From the NCBI GenBank assembly GCA_002422425.1, contig DIVG01000017.1, positions 1 to 30,809 of the forward strand: a stretch of DNA of 30,809 nucleotides, written 5' to 3'. The notes beneath the pieces are model-generated. The model was not told where the DNA came from, searched no databases, and was given only the letters and a program-made list of their open reading frames with translations. The position numbers and the translations under genes are program-made. Of this stretch, positions 23,338-29,900 are shown piece after piece (positions within the stretch are counted from its first letter, which is position 1; the number at the start of each line of letters is the position of its first letter). The stretch is from Akkermansiaceae bacterium UBA6138. Its GTDB lineage: Bacteria > Verrucomicrobiota > Verrucomicrobiia > Verrucomicrobiales > DEV007.

Positions 23338-23697
23338 TTACTTGCCGCCGCCGCCGCCGCCACCGCCGCGGCGGGGAGTCGGGTTCGGCTTGGCCCGCTT
23401 CTTGGGCTGGCCGGGACGGGCCATGCTGCGGGGAGAACTCCGTTTACCGGGGTTCATCGGACGCGGGCTGCGGCTGTCGACACGGTAGACGATGCGGGCT
23501 TTCTCCGTGTCGTAGGGAGACATCTCAATTTTGACGCGGTCACCGGCGACGAGGCGGATGAAACGCTTGCGCATTTTGCCCGAGATGTGGGCGAGGACGA
23601 GGTGGCCGTTGTCCAGCTCGACACGGAACATGGTTCCGGGGAGCACAGTATGAATGGTTCCTTCAAGTTCTACGGTATCGTCGTCTCGCTGCTGCAT
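23338..23697 (-). CDS. infA: Translation initiation factor IF-1 with basic glycine-rich C-terminal extension
   Basis: 119 residues from the ATG at 23697. Residues 1-72 are a complete S1-like OB-fold of IF-1: VELEGTIHTVLPGTMFRVEL, NGHLVLAHISGKMRKRFIRL, and SPYDTEKARIVYR. IF-1 binds the 30S A site during initiation. Normal IF-1 has about 72 residues. Here about 47 more follow, rich in R, K, P and S, ending in a glycine run encoded by CCG/GGC repeats and a final lysine. Longer in-frame starts exist upstream (for example 23721), but IF-1 homology begins only at MQQRDDDTVELEG. The tail could add RNA contacts. The gene is divergent from a Gfo/Idh gene and lies 55 bases upstream of hscB on the same strand. 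Confidence 0.93.
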   Translation of the reverse strand: MQQRDDDTVELEGTIHTVLPGTMFRVELDNGHLVLAHISGKMRKRFIRLVAGDRVKIEMSPYDTEKARIVYRVDSRSPRPMNPGKRSSPRSMARPGQPKKRAKPNPTPRRGGGGGGGGK

Positions 23698-23735
23698 AAT
23701 GGGGGTAAAGCGGCTAACCATCGCGCAATTCTCAA

Positions 23736-23741
23736 ATTTTA
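23736..23741 (-). promoter_or_regulatory. Possible -10 box ahead of infA
   Basis: TAAAAT on the minus strand, 39 bases upstream of the infA ATG, matches 5 of 6 positions of TATAAT. The sequence 17 bases further up is a poor -35, so this is only a candidate. Confidence 0.3.
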
Positions 23742-23757
23742 GAAGCATTTTCTTGTG

Positions 23758-23775
23758 GAGATTCCGAAGAATCTC
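23758..23775 (-). promoter_or_regulatory. UUCG-capped hairpin upstream of infA
   Basis: On the infA sense strand GAGATTC-TTCG-GAATCTC forms a perfect 7-bp stem closed by C(UUCG)G, an extra-stable RNA tetraloop. It lies 61-78 bases upstream of the infA start codon. No T-run follows, so it does not look like a terminator. Confidence 0.55.
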
Positions 23776-23790
23776 AGCGAAAACGGGGAA

Positions 23791-23813
23791 TCTCACCTTT
23801 TTTCGGGGTGAGA
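23791..23813. promoter_or_regulatory. Second inverted repeat in the infA/oxidoreductase divergent region
   Basis: TCTCACC (23791-23797) and GGTGAGA (23807-23813) form a perfect 7-bp stem around TTTTTTCGG. With the UUCG hairpin it makes two stem-loops in series in the 151-base divergent gap. Either gene's control could be involved. Confidence 0.45.
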
Positions 23814-23848
23814 AAGCTCCGAAAACGTAACGAATCCCGTATTCCCGA

Positions 23849-24916
23849 ATGAAGTGGCGTATCGCCGGCATCAACTTTGATCACTTTCACATGGGCGATC
23901 TCCTGCGGATGGTGCACGAACATCCCTCGGCGGAGATCGTTGGCATCTCGGACGAGCAGCCCGCTCGCATGGACTCCGCCCGTGAGAGCTTCGGACTCGG
24001 CGAAGAAAAACTTTTTACCGACTACCGCGCCTGCCTTGGGCAGACCCGGCCCGATCTCGTCATCCTTTGTCCGGCGGCGGCGCGCCATGCCGAGTGGACG
24101 GAAAAAGTAGCGCCGTTCGGCGCCGCGGTGCTCGTCGAGAAGCCCTTTGCCGCCTCTCTCGCGGAAGCTGACCGCATGATCACCGCAATGGCCGCGGGAG
24201 GACGTCCGCTCGCGATCAACTGGCCGCTTGCGTGGCTGCGTTCGCATGTTAAAGCGCACGACGTGATCCGCTCGGGCCTCATCGGCGAGGTGGGCGAAAT
24301 CCACTTTTACGACGGCAATCGCGGCCCGCTCTGGCACGGGGCCGGCAAGGTCGAGCACGAACCGAGCGACGCGGAAAAAGACGCGAGCTGGTTTTACAAA
24401 GACGCCGAAGGCGGCGGTAGCCTGCAGGACTACCTCGGCTACGGCACCACGCTCGGGACCTGGCTGAACGGTGGGCAGCGTCCCGTCGACGTCATGGCGA
24501 TGTGGGACCGGAAGCCCGGTGGGCCGCTCGAGGTCGACGAGCATAGCATCACCGTGGCGCGTTATGAACGCGGCCTCTCGCGCTTCGAGACCCGATGGGG
24601 GACCTTTACCGATCCCTGGACTCACCAGCCCCAGCCGCGCTGCGGATTTGTCGTCAAAGGCAGCGGGGGCACGCTCTCAAGTTATGACTACGACGAGTTT
24701 ATCACCGTCCAGACGCGCGAGAATCCGGAAGGTCTCCGCGTCGAGGCGCCTCAGCCCGTCTTCCCCTTTTCCAATCCGGTTGCCTACCTCCTCGATTGTC
24801 TCGAACACGGTCGTGAGATCGAAGGGCCGCTCAGTGTCGCCACCTCCCGCCTCGGGCAGGAAATCGTCGACGCCGCCGTTGCGAGCGCCCGGTCAGGGCG
24901 GGTGGTGCGCCTGTGA
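23849..24916 (+). CDS. Gfo/Idh/MocA-family oxidoreductase
   Basis: 355 residues. The N-terminal Rossmann domain (1-~120) has the EKP catalytic motif at 97-99 (VLVEKPF). Instead of the usual GxGxxG it starts GINFDHFHMGD, a variant I recall in PVC members. The C-terminal alpha/beta substrate domain follows from about 125. The family oxidises or reduces sugars, inositols and their derivatives with NAD(P)H; most members in Verrucomicrobia are orphan enzymes, so no substrate can be named. It lacks a signal peptide and so is probably cytoplasmic. The gene is divergent from infA and convergent with a PIN-toxin gene (9-base gap between stops). Confidence 0.9.
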   Translation: MKWRIAGINFDHFHMGDLLRMVHEHPSAEIVGISDEQPARMDSARESFGLGEEKLFTDYRACLGQTRPDLVILCPAAARHAEWTEKVAPFGAAVLVEKPFAASLAEADRMITAMAAGGRPLAINWPLAWLRSHVKAHDVIRSGLIGEVGEIHFYDGNRGPLWHGAGKVEHEPSDAEKDASWFYKDAEGGGSLQDYLGYGTTLGTWLNGGQRPVDVMAMWDRKPGGPLEVDEHSITVARYERGLSRFETRWGTFTDPWTHQPQPRCGFVVKGSGGTLSSYDYDEFITVQTRENPEGLRVEAPQPVFPFSNPVAYLLDCLEHGREIEGPLSVATSRLGQEIVDAAVASARSGRVVRL

Positions 24917-24925
24917 GGGCGGGGC

Positions 24926-25309
24926 TCAGTCCGTCGGGTGAAGCCTAAGCCCGTGAGGAATAAAGGCGGCGAAATCATCCGTGTTGGTTGTTGCCAACCC
25001 GGCACCGGCAAGAATTGCGGACGCGGCGATCATGGTGTCGAGGCGGGTGCGGCGCTTTGAGCCGGTGCGGTAGTAGAGTTCGCCGGCGAGGGCGGCAGTC
25101 GCCTCGTCGAAGGGGGTGATTCCGGCGGAAAGAATTGACTGCGTAACAGCGACATCCCTGGGGTGAACGGGCTTTGAGTGAAATTCCATCCAGGCGACGG
25201 CGCTGCAGCCGAACGGTCCCGGTCCCGATATCACCCGCTGTCCCCGGGTATAGTGGAAATCCGTTGGACGGATAATTGCGATGAGCAGGTTCGCGTCGAG
25301 GTGAATCAT
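24926..25309 (-). CDS. vapC: PIN-domain toxin (VapC), module 2
   Basis: 127 residues. The PIN acidic residues D5 (HLDAN), E42 (WMEFHS), D91 (RLDTMIAA) and D111 or D112 (TNTDDF) are all present, so a functional ribonuclease is expected. The start (ATG at 25309) overlaps the antitoxin stop by four bases (ATGA). VapC toxins cleave specific RNAs. This one resembles the shorter VapC group with TNTDDFAAF near the C-terminus. It is the last gene of a two-module run of antitoxins and toxins, all on the minus strand, and stops nine bases from the Gfo/Idh stop. Confidence 0.88.
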   Translation of the reverse strand: MIHLDANLLIAIIRPTDFHYTRGQRVISGPGPFGCSAVAWMEFHSKPVHPRDVAVTQSILSAGITPFDEATAALAGELYYRTGSKRRTRLDTMIAASAILAGAGLATTNTDDFAAFIPHGLRLHPTD

Positions 25310-25668
25310 GAACCATACGGGGTATCGGTCTCAGCCACTCGTCGGCCAAGTCGTTCATACTCTCTCTCCTCTTCAATTCGCGCGTCCGCGTCCCTCATTT
25401 CCCGGAGTTCGCGGTGGGGGTCATCTCCCCATCCCCCGGGCACGGGCGGCGATGGATTATCCCGCAACCAGTCAAGAATCTCGATGGGTGACATGCCGGT
25501 GAAATCAGGCAGCTCGTCCGTCTCCAGCGCCGCCTCCTTTTCAGCTTTTTCGAGAGCGCGCCGCATGGTCTCGGACTTGGAGATTCCCCAGCGTTTGGCG
25601 AGTCGTTCGAGTCGGGCGGCGGTCGCCGGATCGAAGGCAACAGTGGTGCGCACAGTCATGGTGGCCAT
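25306..25668 (-). CDS. vapB: RHH-type antitoxin, module 2
   Basis: 120 residues, long for a VapB. The N-terminus MTVRTTVAFDPATAARLERL, followed by KRWGISKSETMRRALEK, is a CopG/Arc ribbon-helix-helix fold. An alternative start three codons in (25659) is possible. The remainder (about 50-120) is acidic and proline-rich, ending GRRVAETDTPYGS, and is likely the toxin-binding tail. It overlaps the toxin gene by four bases. A palindrome sits just upstream of the ATG (see next entry), consistent with autoregulation. A 73-base gap separates it from the vapC of module 3, so module 2 has its own promoter region. Confidence 0.85.
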   Translation of the reverse strand: MATMTVRTTVAFDPATAARLERLAKRWGISKSETMRRALEKAEKEAALETDELPDFTGMSPIEILDWLRDNPSPPVPGGWGDDPHRELREMRDADARIEEEREYERLGRRVAETDTPYGS

Positions 25669-25677
25669 AATAAGTTT

Positions 25678-25706
25678 AAGTTATGCGCATAACAAGATTA
25701 GGTCAA
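25678..25706 (-). promoter_or_regulatory. Promoter of module 2
   Basis: On the minus strand TTGACC (25701-25706) is followed after 17 bases by TAACTT (25678-25683). The -35 is a 5-of-6 match, the -10 weak (3 of 6). Transcription would start near the antitoxin ATG at 25668, again giving a very short leader. Confidence 0.45.
25680..25693. promoter_or_regulatory. 14-bp perfect palindrome, candidate antitoxin operator
   Basis: GTTATGCGCATAAC is self-complementary over its full length and overlaps the -10 box and spacer of the module 2 promoter, 11 bases from the antitoxin ATG. RHH antitoxins bind palindromes at this position. Confidence 0.6.
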
Positions 25707-25741
25707 GCCGCTCCGTTCGTCGCGGGCAAAGAGGTTCGTGG

Positions 25742-26128
25742 CTACCAGATCGTCATGATATCAGGATACTTCGGGATGAGGCGATCAGAGGTGAGAATGG
25801 TCAGCCCGTCGCGTTGGGCCGTGGCGACGAGGACACGGTCAAAGGGGTCGCGGTGGATGAGCGGAAGGTCGGCCGCGGCGCAGAGGAGCGCGGCATCGAG
25901 CCCTGCATCGGGTGGATCGAGTTGGTGGCGTCCGGCCAGGTTCAAAATCCATTCCAGCGGCGGATTCGCGAGGGTTAGCTTTCCGGCCTTAACCTTGATG
26001 CCCAACTCCCACGGAACGATCGGGGAGATCGATGCTCTCTCGGCAGAAACGAGCGCGGCAGCGGCGGCGGAAGGCAGAGATCCCTCTGAAAGGGCGATGA
26101 GAGCACAGGTATCGAGCAGCAGTTTCAT
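25742..26128 (-). CDS. vapC: PIN-domain toxin (VapC-like), module 3
   Basis: 128 residues. The acidic quartet is D6 (LLDTC), E41 (PWELGIK), D97 (HRDPFDRVL) and D115 (TSDRL). The LLDTCALI start and HRDPFDRVLVA are signatures of the PIN group usually paired with Phd/YefM antitoxins, as here. The start codon overlaps the antitoxin stop by four bases (ATGA). The protein should be an endoribonuclease toxin. It is encoded just upstream of module 2 on the same strand. Confidence 0.9.
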   Translation of the reverse strand: MKLLLDTCALIALSEGSLPSAAAAALVSAERASISPIVPWELGIKVKAGKLTLANPPLEWILNLAGRHQLDPPDAGLDAALLCAAADLPLIHRDPFDRVLVATAQRDGLTILTSDRLIPKYPDIMTIW

Positions 26129-26379
26129 CGGCTATCTTCCGGCCATTCGTCGTCGCTGAGAGGTTCCGCCGGATCGTAGCCGGGGGCGAGAACGGCGCGC
26201 AATTGAGGGTCCGGAGTGAGATCCCGGCGAATCGGTTCAGCGGGCGGTGCAGTGTAGCGATGAATTTCGGCCACCGGCTGACCATTGCGCTGGAGAATGA
26301 CGGTTTCGCCGTCTTCCTCCACCGCTTTGACGAGGGCGGAAAGGCGACTTTTGGCTTCGTGCATGTTAACGGTGATCAT
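26125..26379 (-). CDS. Phd/YefM-family antitoxin, module 3
   Basis: 84 residues. MITVNMHEAKSRLSALVKAV, then GETVILQRNGQPVAEIHRYT, is a classic Phd/YefM fold (first ~50 residues), while the tail (PAEPIRRDLTPDPQLRAVLA) carries the toxin-binding region. Phd antitoxins bind DNA as dimers, repress their operon and neutralise toxin. The toxin gene overlaps it by four bases. Tandem repeats with a palindromic core begin one base before the ATG. No Shine-Dalgarno is seen. Confidence 0.9.
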   Translation of the reverse strand: MITVNMHEAKSRLSALVKAVEEDGETVILQRNGQPVAEIHRYTAPPAEPIRRDLTPDPQLRAVLAPGYDPAEPLSDDEWPEDSR

Positions 26380-26380
26380 C

Positions 26381-26398
26381 GTTAGCTAGGTTAGCTAA
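26381..26398. promoter_or_regulatory. Tandem TAGCTA repeats, candidate Phd operator
   Basis: GTTAGCTAG (26381-26389) and GTTAGCTAA (26390-26398) are 9-bp direct repeats, each with a palindromic TAGCTA core. They abut the antitoxin start codon. Phd proteins bind adjacent palindromic sites cooperatively, which these could be. Confidence 0.55.
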
Positions 26399-26422
26399 AC
26401 CTAAAGTCGGAGTCAAGAGGGG

Positions 26423-27238
26423 TCAGGCCGCGCCGAACTTCACCAGCACCACCTCGGGCGGGCAGAGGAATCGAGCGGGCAGTGTCAGAGTGCCGATGCC
26501 GCGGGTCACAAAAAGCGAGGAATCGCCCCGCCGGTAGTGGCCGTAAGGGTATTTCCGCCCGTATTCGGGGAGGAGGATGGGGCCGTAGAAGGGGGCGCAA
26601 ATCTGACCGCCGTGGGTGTGCCCCGAGACCTGGAGAACGATGCGGGGATCGTCGTAGGTAGCGAAGGTATCAGGCTCGTGCCAGCCGAGGATGACGGGTT
26701 TGCCTGCCGTGATTTTGTTTAGGGCTAAGGGAAGATCGGGTCTTCCGCCGAGGAAGCTGTCCATACCGACCACGCCGAAGTGTTCGAACTCCTGTGCGTC
26801 GTTGATGAGCATCCGCACCCCCGCACTTTCGAGGGATTTGAGGAGGATGGGATCCATGTGCCAGGCATCGTGATTGCCCATCACGCCGAAAGCGCCGAGC
26901 CTCGGACGCAAATTACGGAGCACTTCGCAGAGCGGCACGATCGCCGCCGCGTCGCGCGAGATGTAGTCGCCGACAAGATAGACGAGATCGACCTGCTCGT
27001 CATTGATGACCTTCACGGCGCGCCCGATGAGGTCCCCGTCTCCGAAGTCGTCGTGGTGGAAGTCGCCCATCACCGCGATCTTCAGGCCCGCGAGGGCGGC
27101 GTGTGATTCTGTCAGGGGAATGTCGAGCCGGGTCACGTCGAGCCATCGTTTTTCCACGAGGCTGCCGTAGCCGAAGCCGGCGAATCCGCTGCCGTAAAAC
27201 AGGCTCCGCCCGAGCCACTTTCGTCTTGAGAGTTTCAT
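26423..27238 (-). CDS. Tat-exported metallophosphoesterase (YkuE/YaeI-like)
   Basis: 271 residues from the ATG at 27238; an upstream open stretch of 60 residues is low-complexity and unlikely to be coding. The N-terminus MKLSRRKWLGRSLFYGSGFA is a twin-arginine signal, as in B. subtilis YkuE. The calcineurin-like metal site is complete: D59 and H61 (GDFHHDD), D91 (GDYISRD), N122 and H123 (GNHDAW), H187 (WHEPD), H207 and H209 (GHTHGG). Such enzymes hydrolyse phosphodiesters or pyrophosphates with Mn2+/Fe2+; YkuE and YaeI are of broad or unsettled specificity. It is 62 bases downstream of the isomerase gene on the same strand, so the two may be co-transcribed. Confidence 0.9.
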   Translation of the reverse strand: MKLSRRKWLGRSLFYGSGFAGFGYGSLVEKRWLDVTRLDIPLTESHAALAGLKIAVMGDFHHDDFGDGDLIGRAVKVINDEQVDLVYLVGDYISRDAAAIVPLCEVLRNLRPRLGAFGVMGNHDAWHMDPILLKSLESAGVRMLINDAQEFEHFGVVGMDSFLGGRPDLPLALNKITAGKPVILGWHEPDTFATYDDPRIVLQVSGHTHGGQICAPFYGPILLPEYGRKYPYGHYRRGDSSLFVTRGIGTLTLPARFLCPPEVVLVKFGAA

Positions 27239-27300
27239 GCCCCGAGTGTCCACCCCGTGTGTGAAGAGAGCATGAAGGGACGATGCAAAGGATGCGAAAT

Positions 27301-28119
27301 CTACACGCTGATGCCGGCGTCCGCGCAGAGCGACTGCATGCGTTCGAGACCGACCTTCGCGGTTTCGAGCGGATCTTTCGCCCACCAGTCCGCGTTGAAA
27401 AGCTCGAGACTGAGCCACTTGTCGTAGCCCTTTTCCCGCAGCAGAGCGAGTTCGGTTTTCAAATCAATGACTCCGTCGCCGGGCATGACGCGGTCGGGAT
27501 CTTTCTGCGATCCGCTCGGGATGCCGGGCGCGGCGTCGTTGATGTGATAGTGGGCGAGGCGCTCGAGCGGCAGGGCGCGGATGTCGTCGAGGGTGGTGCG
27601 ATGGTTCCAGTTGTGGAACGAGTCAAGAATGGTGCATCCGTCAGGGTCGCCGCACTCGTCGAGCACGGTGACGGTGTCGGGGATGTTGTTGAGGCTCGCG
27701 AAAAAGCTGATGTATTCCAGCACCGCGCGCACCCCGGTCTCGCGCCCGATCTGGAGCAGGTCGGCGTAGCCGCGATGGAGGCCCTCGATCCCGGGGCGTT
27801 CCAGGGGCGGGGTGCAGACCATGAGCGGGGCCCCGAGTCGGGCGGCGAGTTCAAAGCGGCGTCGCGCCTCGTCCATCGCGAGTTGGTATTCCCAGCCGCT
27901 GCTCTCGCCCCAGTTTCGCACCGCGATGAAACAGGGGACTTCGAGCCCGTGATCGGCGAGCGCCTTTTCCACCTCCGAGATCTCCCCGCCGCGTCCGACA
28001 TGCTCATAGAGCTCGACCGCCCACAACTCGATCCCCGCATAACCCGCTTCCCCAGCGACGCGGATTTTGTCGAGAAGCGGAGTCGTTTTGATTGTCGAAG
28101 AATTCAGGGAAAGGCGCAT
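27301..28119 (-). CDS. Cytoplasmic sugar phosphate isomerase/epimerase (TIM barrel)
   Basis: 272 residues from the ATG at 28119. A start at 28149 would add ten residues encoded by an ATGGGT-type repeat and is less likely. The protein opens MRLSLNSSTIKTTPLLDKI and has the xylose-isomerase-like barrel: candidate metal ligands are in VLEYISFF, ILDSFHNWNH, HYHIND and the late SLELFN. No signal peptide, unlike the related gene at 636-1523. The family includes hydroxypyruvate isomerase, L-ribulose-5-phosphate 3-epimerase, IolE/IolI and D-psicose epimerase, and the exact substrate cannot be told. It lies between a glycosidase-like gene and the metallophosphoesterase on one strand, suggesting a small sugar-handling run. 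Confidence 0.87.
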   Translation of the reverse strand: MRLSLNSSTIKTTPLLDKIRVAGEAGYAGIELWAVELYEHVGRGGEISEVEKALADHGLEVPCFIAVRNWGESSGWEYQLAMDEARRRFELAARLGAPLMVCTPPLERPGIEGLHRGYADLLQIGRETGVRAVLEYISFFASLNNIPDTVTVLDECGDPDGCTILDSFHNWNHRTTLDDIRALPLERLAHYHINDAAPGIPSGSQKDPDRVMPGDGVIDLKTELALLREKGYDKWLSLELFNADWWAKDPLETAKVGLERMQSLCADAGISV

Positions 28120-28127
28120 GTGGGGGG

Positions 28128-28155
28128 ATGGGTCGGGGGCATGGGTCATGGGTGG
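28128..28155. repeat. ATGGGT-type short repeat ahead of the isomerase gene
   Basis: ATGGGTC at 28128-28134 and 28141-28147, then ATGGGTGG at 28148-28155, spaced 13 and 7 bases apart. It lies in the 37-base gap between isomerase and glycosidase-like genes and is one of three intergenic short repeats in this window. Confidence 0.5.
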
Positions 28156-28156
28156 C

Positions 28157-29272
28157 TTATGCCAGTATCTCCCTCACGCGATCCATCGACAGAAAGTGTC
28201 CGACGAGAGGTTGCGAGAGATCATCCTGACTCTGCTGCCAGGTGGCGAAGATGCCGTCCTTCGTCGTGAGCGTCGCGACATAGCGCGAGCAACCGGTGCC
28301 GTAAGGGGAGATGAAAAGGGGCGCCTCGACCGAGAGACTTTCGATTTTGCTCAGGTCGTGATCTTCGCCGACGGCGATGCCGCCGATCTCTTCGCAGGAC
28401 CATCCGCGCGGACGGGAGACGGCGCGGGGATTTTCGTCGAGCTGGCGCAGGCATTCGCAGCTGTCGTAAAAATAGAGCGAGAGATCGGGGCCGTCTGCAA
28501 AGGCGCCGAGTTTCGGGATCGCGAGCCGCTCGGTCGCGCGAGCCGCCGCGATGTCCCAGACCGGCCCGCGGCGGAGTACATCATTCGAGATCGTCTCGTA
28601 GGTGTCTGTGCCCTTGCGCCGCACGGCGAGCGCGGTGCCGCTGCTCGACCAGGAGAAAGGATGCGTGCAATAGCCGAGGACGAGGTCTCCGTTGGGCAGG
28701 TCGAAGGTCCACGGATCTTTGCAGTGAAGACGTCCGGGATCATGGCTGCCGCAGGGGATGACCTCTTCGAGACTCGAGGGCGCGAGGTTGCCGACGAGGT
28801 CGGCGGAGAGACGGTCGATGCTCCAGACTCCCGCGCCCGGCTTGAGGAAAGTAGAGAGGTGCGCCGGGTAGGGGACATCCTTTTCCGTCGAGACAAAAAA
28901 CTCGATCCCGTCTTCGGTGAGGTGGAGGGCGACTCCCTCGATCGAGACGACTTCGCGATCAGGGTAGGAGAGATCCTTTTTGGAAAAGGAGGCGACTTTT
29001 TCGAAAGGTCCCGCAATGGTCGAAGCGCGGAAGATCGCCGCTTCGAGTCCTCGATCTCCCGAGTGAATCCCCGTCCGCGAGTCCCCGTAGTTGCGGTAGC
29101 GTCCGCAGATGAGAATGGATCCGTCGCGGTCCTCGATTACGTTTCCTCCGCCGAACCAGTAGCCGGTGCCGCGCTGGAGCGGCTCGATGAGAAGGCGGGC
29201 GGCTCCCTGATCCACGAGGGCCGAGGCGAGAGCGGTGAGTTTTTCGGACTGAACGGGGGTGAGAATGGACAT
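28157..29272 (-). CDS. Glycosidase-like five-bladed beta-propeller protein (GH43/GH130-like), unassigned
   Basis: 371 residues from the ATG at 29272; an upstream extension of 56 codons is of low quality. The protein is cytoplasmic by sequence (no signal peptide). GYWFGGGNVIEDRDGSILIC, then CGRYRNYGDSRTG, HCKDPWTFDLPNGDLVLGY and a late YVATLTTKDGIFATWQQ give the strand-turn pattern of five-bladed propellers of the GH43, GH117 and GH130 kind, with acidic residues at strand tips. I cannot name the family for certain. It could be a glycoside hydrolase/phosphorylase or a sialidase-like lectin. It sits 37 bases upstream of the isomerase gene on the same strand and 109 bases from the divergent fourth toxin-antitoxin module. 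Confidence 0.65.
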   Translation of the reverse strand: MSILTPVQSEKLTALASALVDQGAARLLIEPLQRGTGYWFGGGNVIEDRDGSILICGRYRNYGDSRTGIHSGDRGLEAAIFRASTIAGPFEKVASFSKKDLSYPDREVVSIEGVALHLTEDGIEFFVSTEKDVPYPAHLSTFLKPGAGVWSIDRLSADLVGNLAPSSLEEVIPCGSHDPGRLHCKDPWTFDLPNGDLVLGYCTHPFSWSSSGTALAVRRKGTDTYETISNDVLRRGPVWDIAAARATERLAIPKLGAFADGPDLSLYFYDSCECLRQLDENPRAVSRPRGWSCEEIGGIAVGEDHDLSKIESLSVEAPLFISPYGTGCSRYVATLTTKDGIFATWQQSQDDLSQPLVGHFLSMDRVREILA

Positions 29273-29320
29273 GGCGGCTAAGGTAAGGAGCCTCGGGCGG
29301 GGTGACAAGGGGGAATTGCG

Positions 29321-29363
29321 CGGGAGCGGGATGGAGTTCAGAAAAGGAATGCAACCGCTCCCG
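29321..29363 (+). promoter_or_regulatory. 9-bp inverted repeat, candidate operator of module 4
   Basis: CGGGAGCGG (29321-29329) and its exact complement CCGCTCCCG (29355-29363) flank 25 bases, ending 18 bases before the antitoxin ATG at 29382. The position fits an antitoxin operator or a looped promoter region. Confidence 0.5.
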
Positions 29364-29381
29364 ATTGGGCTAGTTTCCTGA

Positions 29382-29591
29382 ATGAAGCTTGAGGAGATTC
29401 GTGAATCAGTCATGCAGCTCACCGAAGCGCAGCGAGCCACGCTGGCGGCAGACTTGCTTGATTCTCTGCCGGGAATCCTTTTCGACGAAGATGATGGAAT
29501 TGCCGAGGCCCGTCGACGCTCAGAGGAACTCGCAAAGGATCCCTCGGCCGGTTGCTCGTGGGAAGAAATTCGGAGGGATCTAGGCCGATGA
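29382..29591 (+). CDS. Addiction-module antitoxin (ParE partner)
   Basis: 69 residues. MKLEEIRESVMQLTEAQRAT, then LAADLLDSLPG, matches the putative addiction-module component family that pairs with ParE/RelE toxins. The central DDGIAEARRRSEELAKDPSA and SWEEIRRDLGR ending is typical. It is expected to bind and neutralise the toxin encoded 4 bases downstream (TGA to ATG gap). A 9-bp inverted repeat precedes it. There is no clear Shine-Dalgarno. Confidence 0.88.
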   Translation: MKLEEIRESVMQLTEAQRATLAADLLDSLPGILFDEDDGIAEARRRSEELAKDPSAGCSWEEIRRDLGR

Positions 29592-29595
29592 GTGC

Positions 29596-29892
29596 ATGGG
29601 GGTTGTTTTCCATGTTCTTGTCAAAAAAGACCTTCGGACCGCCCTGCGCTATTACGATTCCGCCGGTGGAACGAGGCTCGGAGATCGCTTTTTTGAAGAG
29701 GTTGAGGCCGCCCTCGAGCGGGTGAGCAAAAACCCGAAGCGGTATCACTTCGTTGCTGACGGATTAAGGCGGGCTTCGCTCCATTCATTTCCTTATCACT
29801 TTGTGTATGAAGAAAATGAAGAGCGAATTCACTTTCTTGTGCTTCGCCATAACAAGCAGCATCCCGCCTTCGGTCTGAAGCGGCGGCGATAA
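29596..29892 (+). CDS. RelE/ParE-superfamily toxin
   Basis: 98 residues. A central FFEEVEAALERVSKNPKRYH, then GLRRASLHSFPYHFVYEENE and VLRHNKQHPAFGLKRRR, is the RelE/ParE fold with the R-rich C-terminal end. ParE members inhibit DNA gyrase and RelE members cut mRNA in the ribosome; the partner type suggests ParE, but sequence alone does not settle it. It starts four bases after the antitoxin. Convergent with the DUF58 gene, 8 bases between stops. Confidence 0.87.
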   Translation: MGVVFHVLVKKDLRTALRYYDSAGGTRLGDRFFEEVEAALERVSKNPKRYHFVADGLRRASLHSFPYHFVYEENEERIHFLVLRHNKQHPAFGLKRRR

Positions 29893-29900
29893 AAACCCCC

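Noticed and set aside
28067..29281. A 404-codon plus-strand open frame
   Set aside because: Antisense to the glycosidase-like gene and crossing an intergenic gap; no domain or signal is visible.
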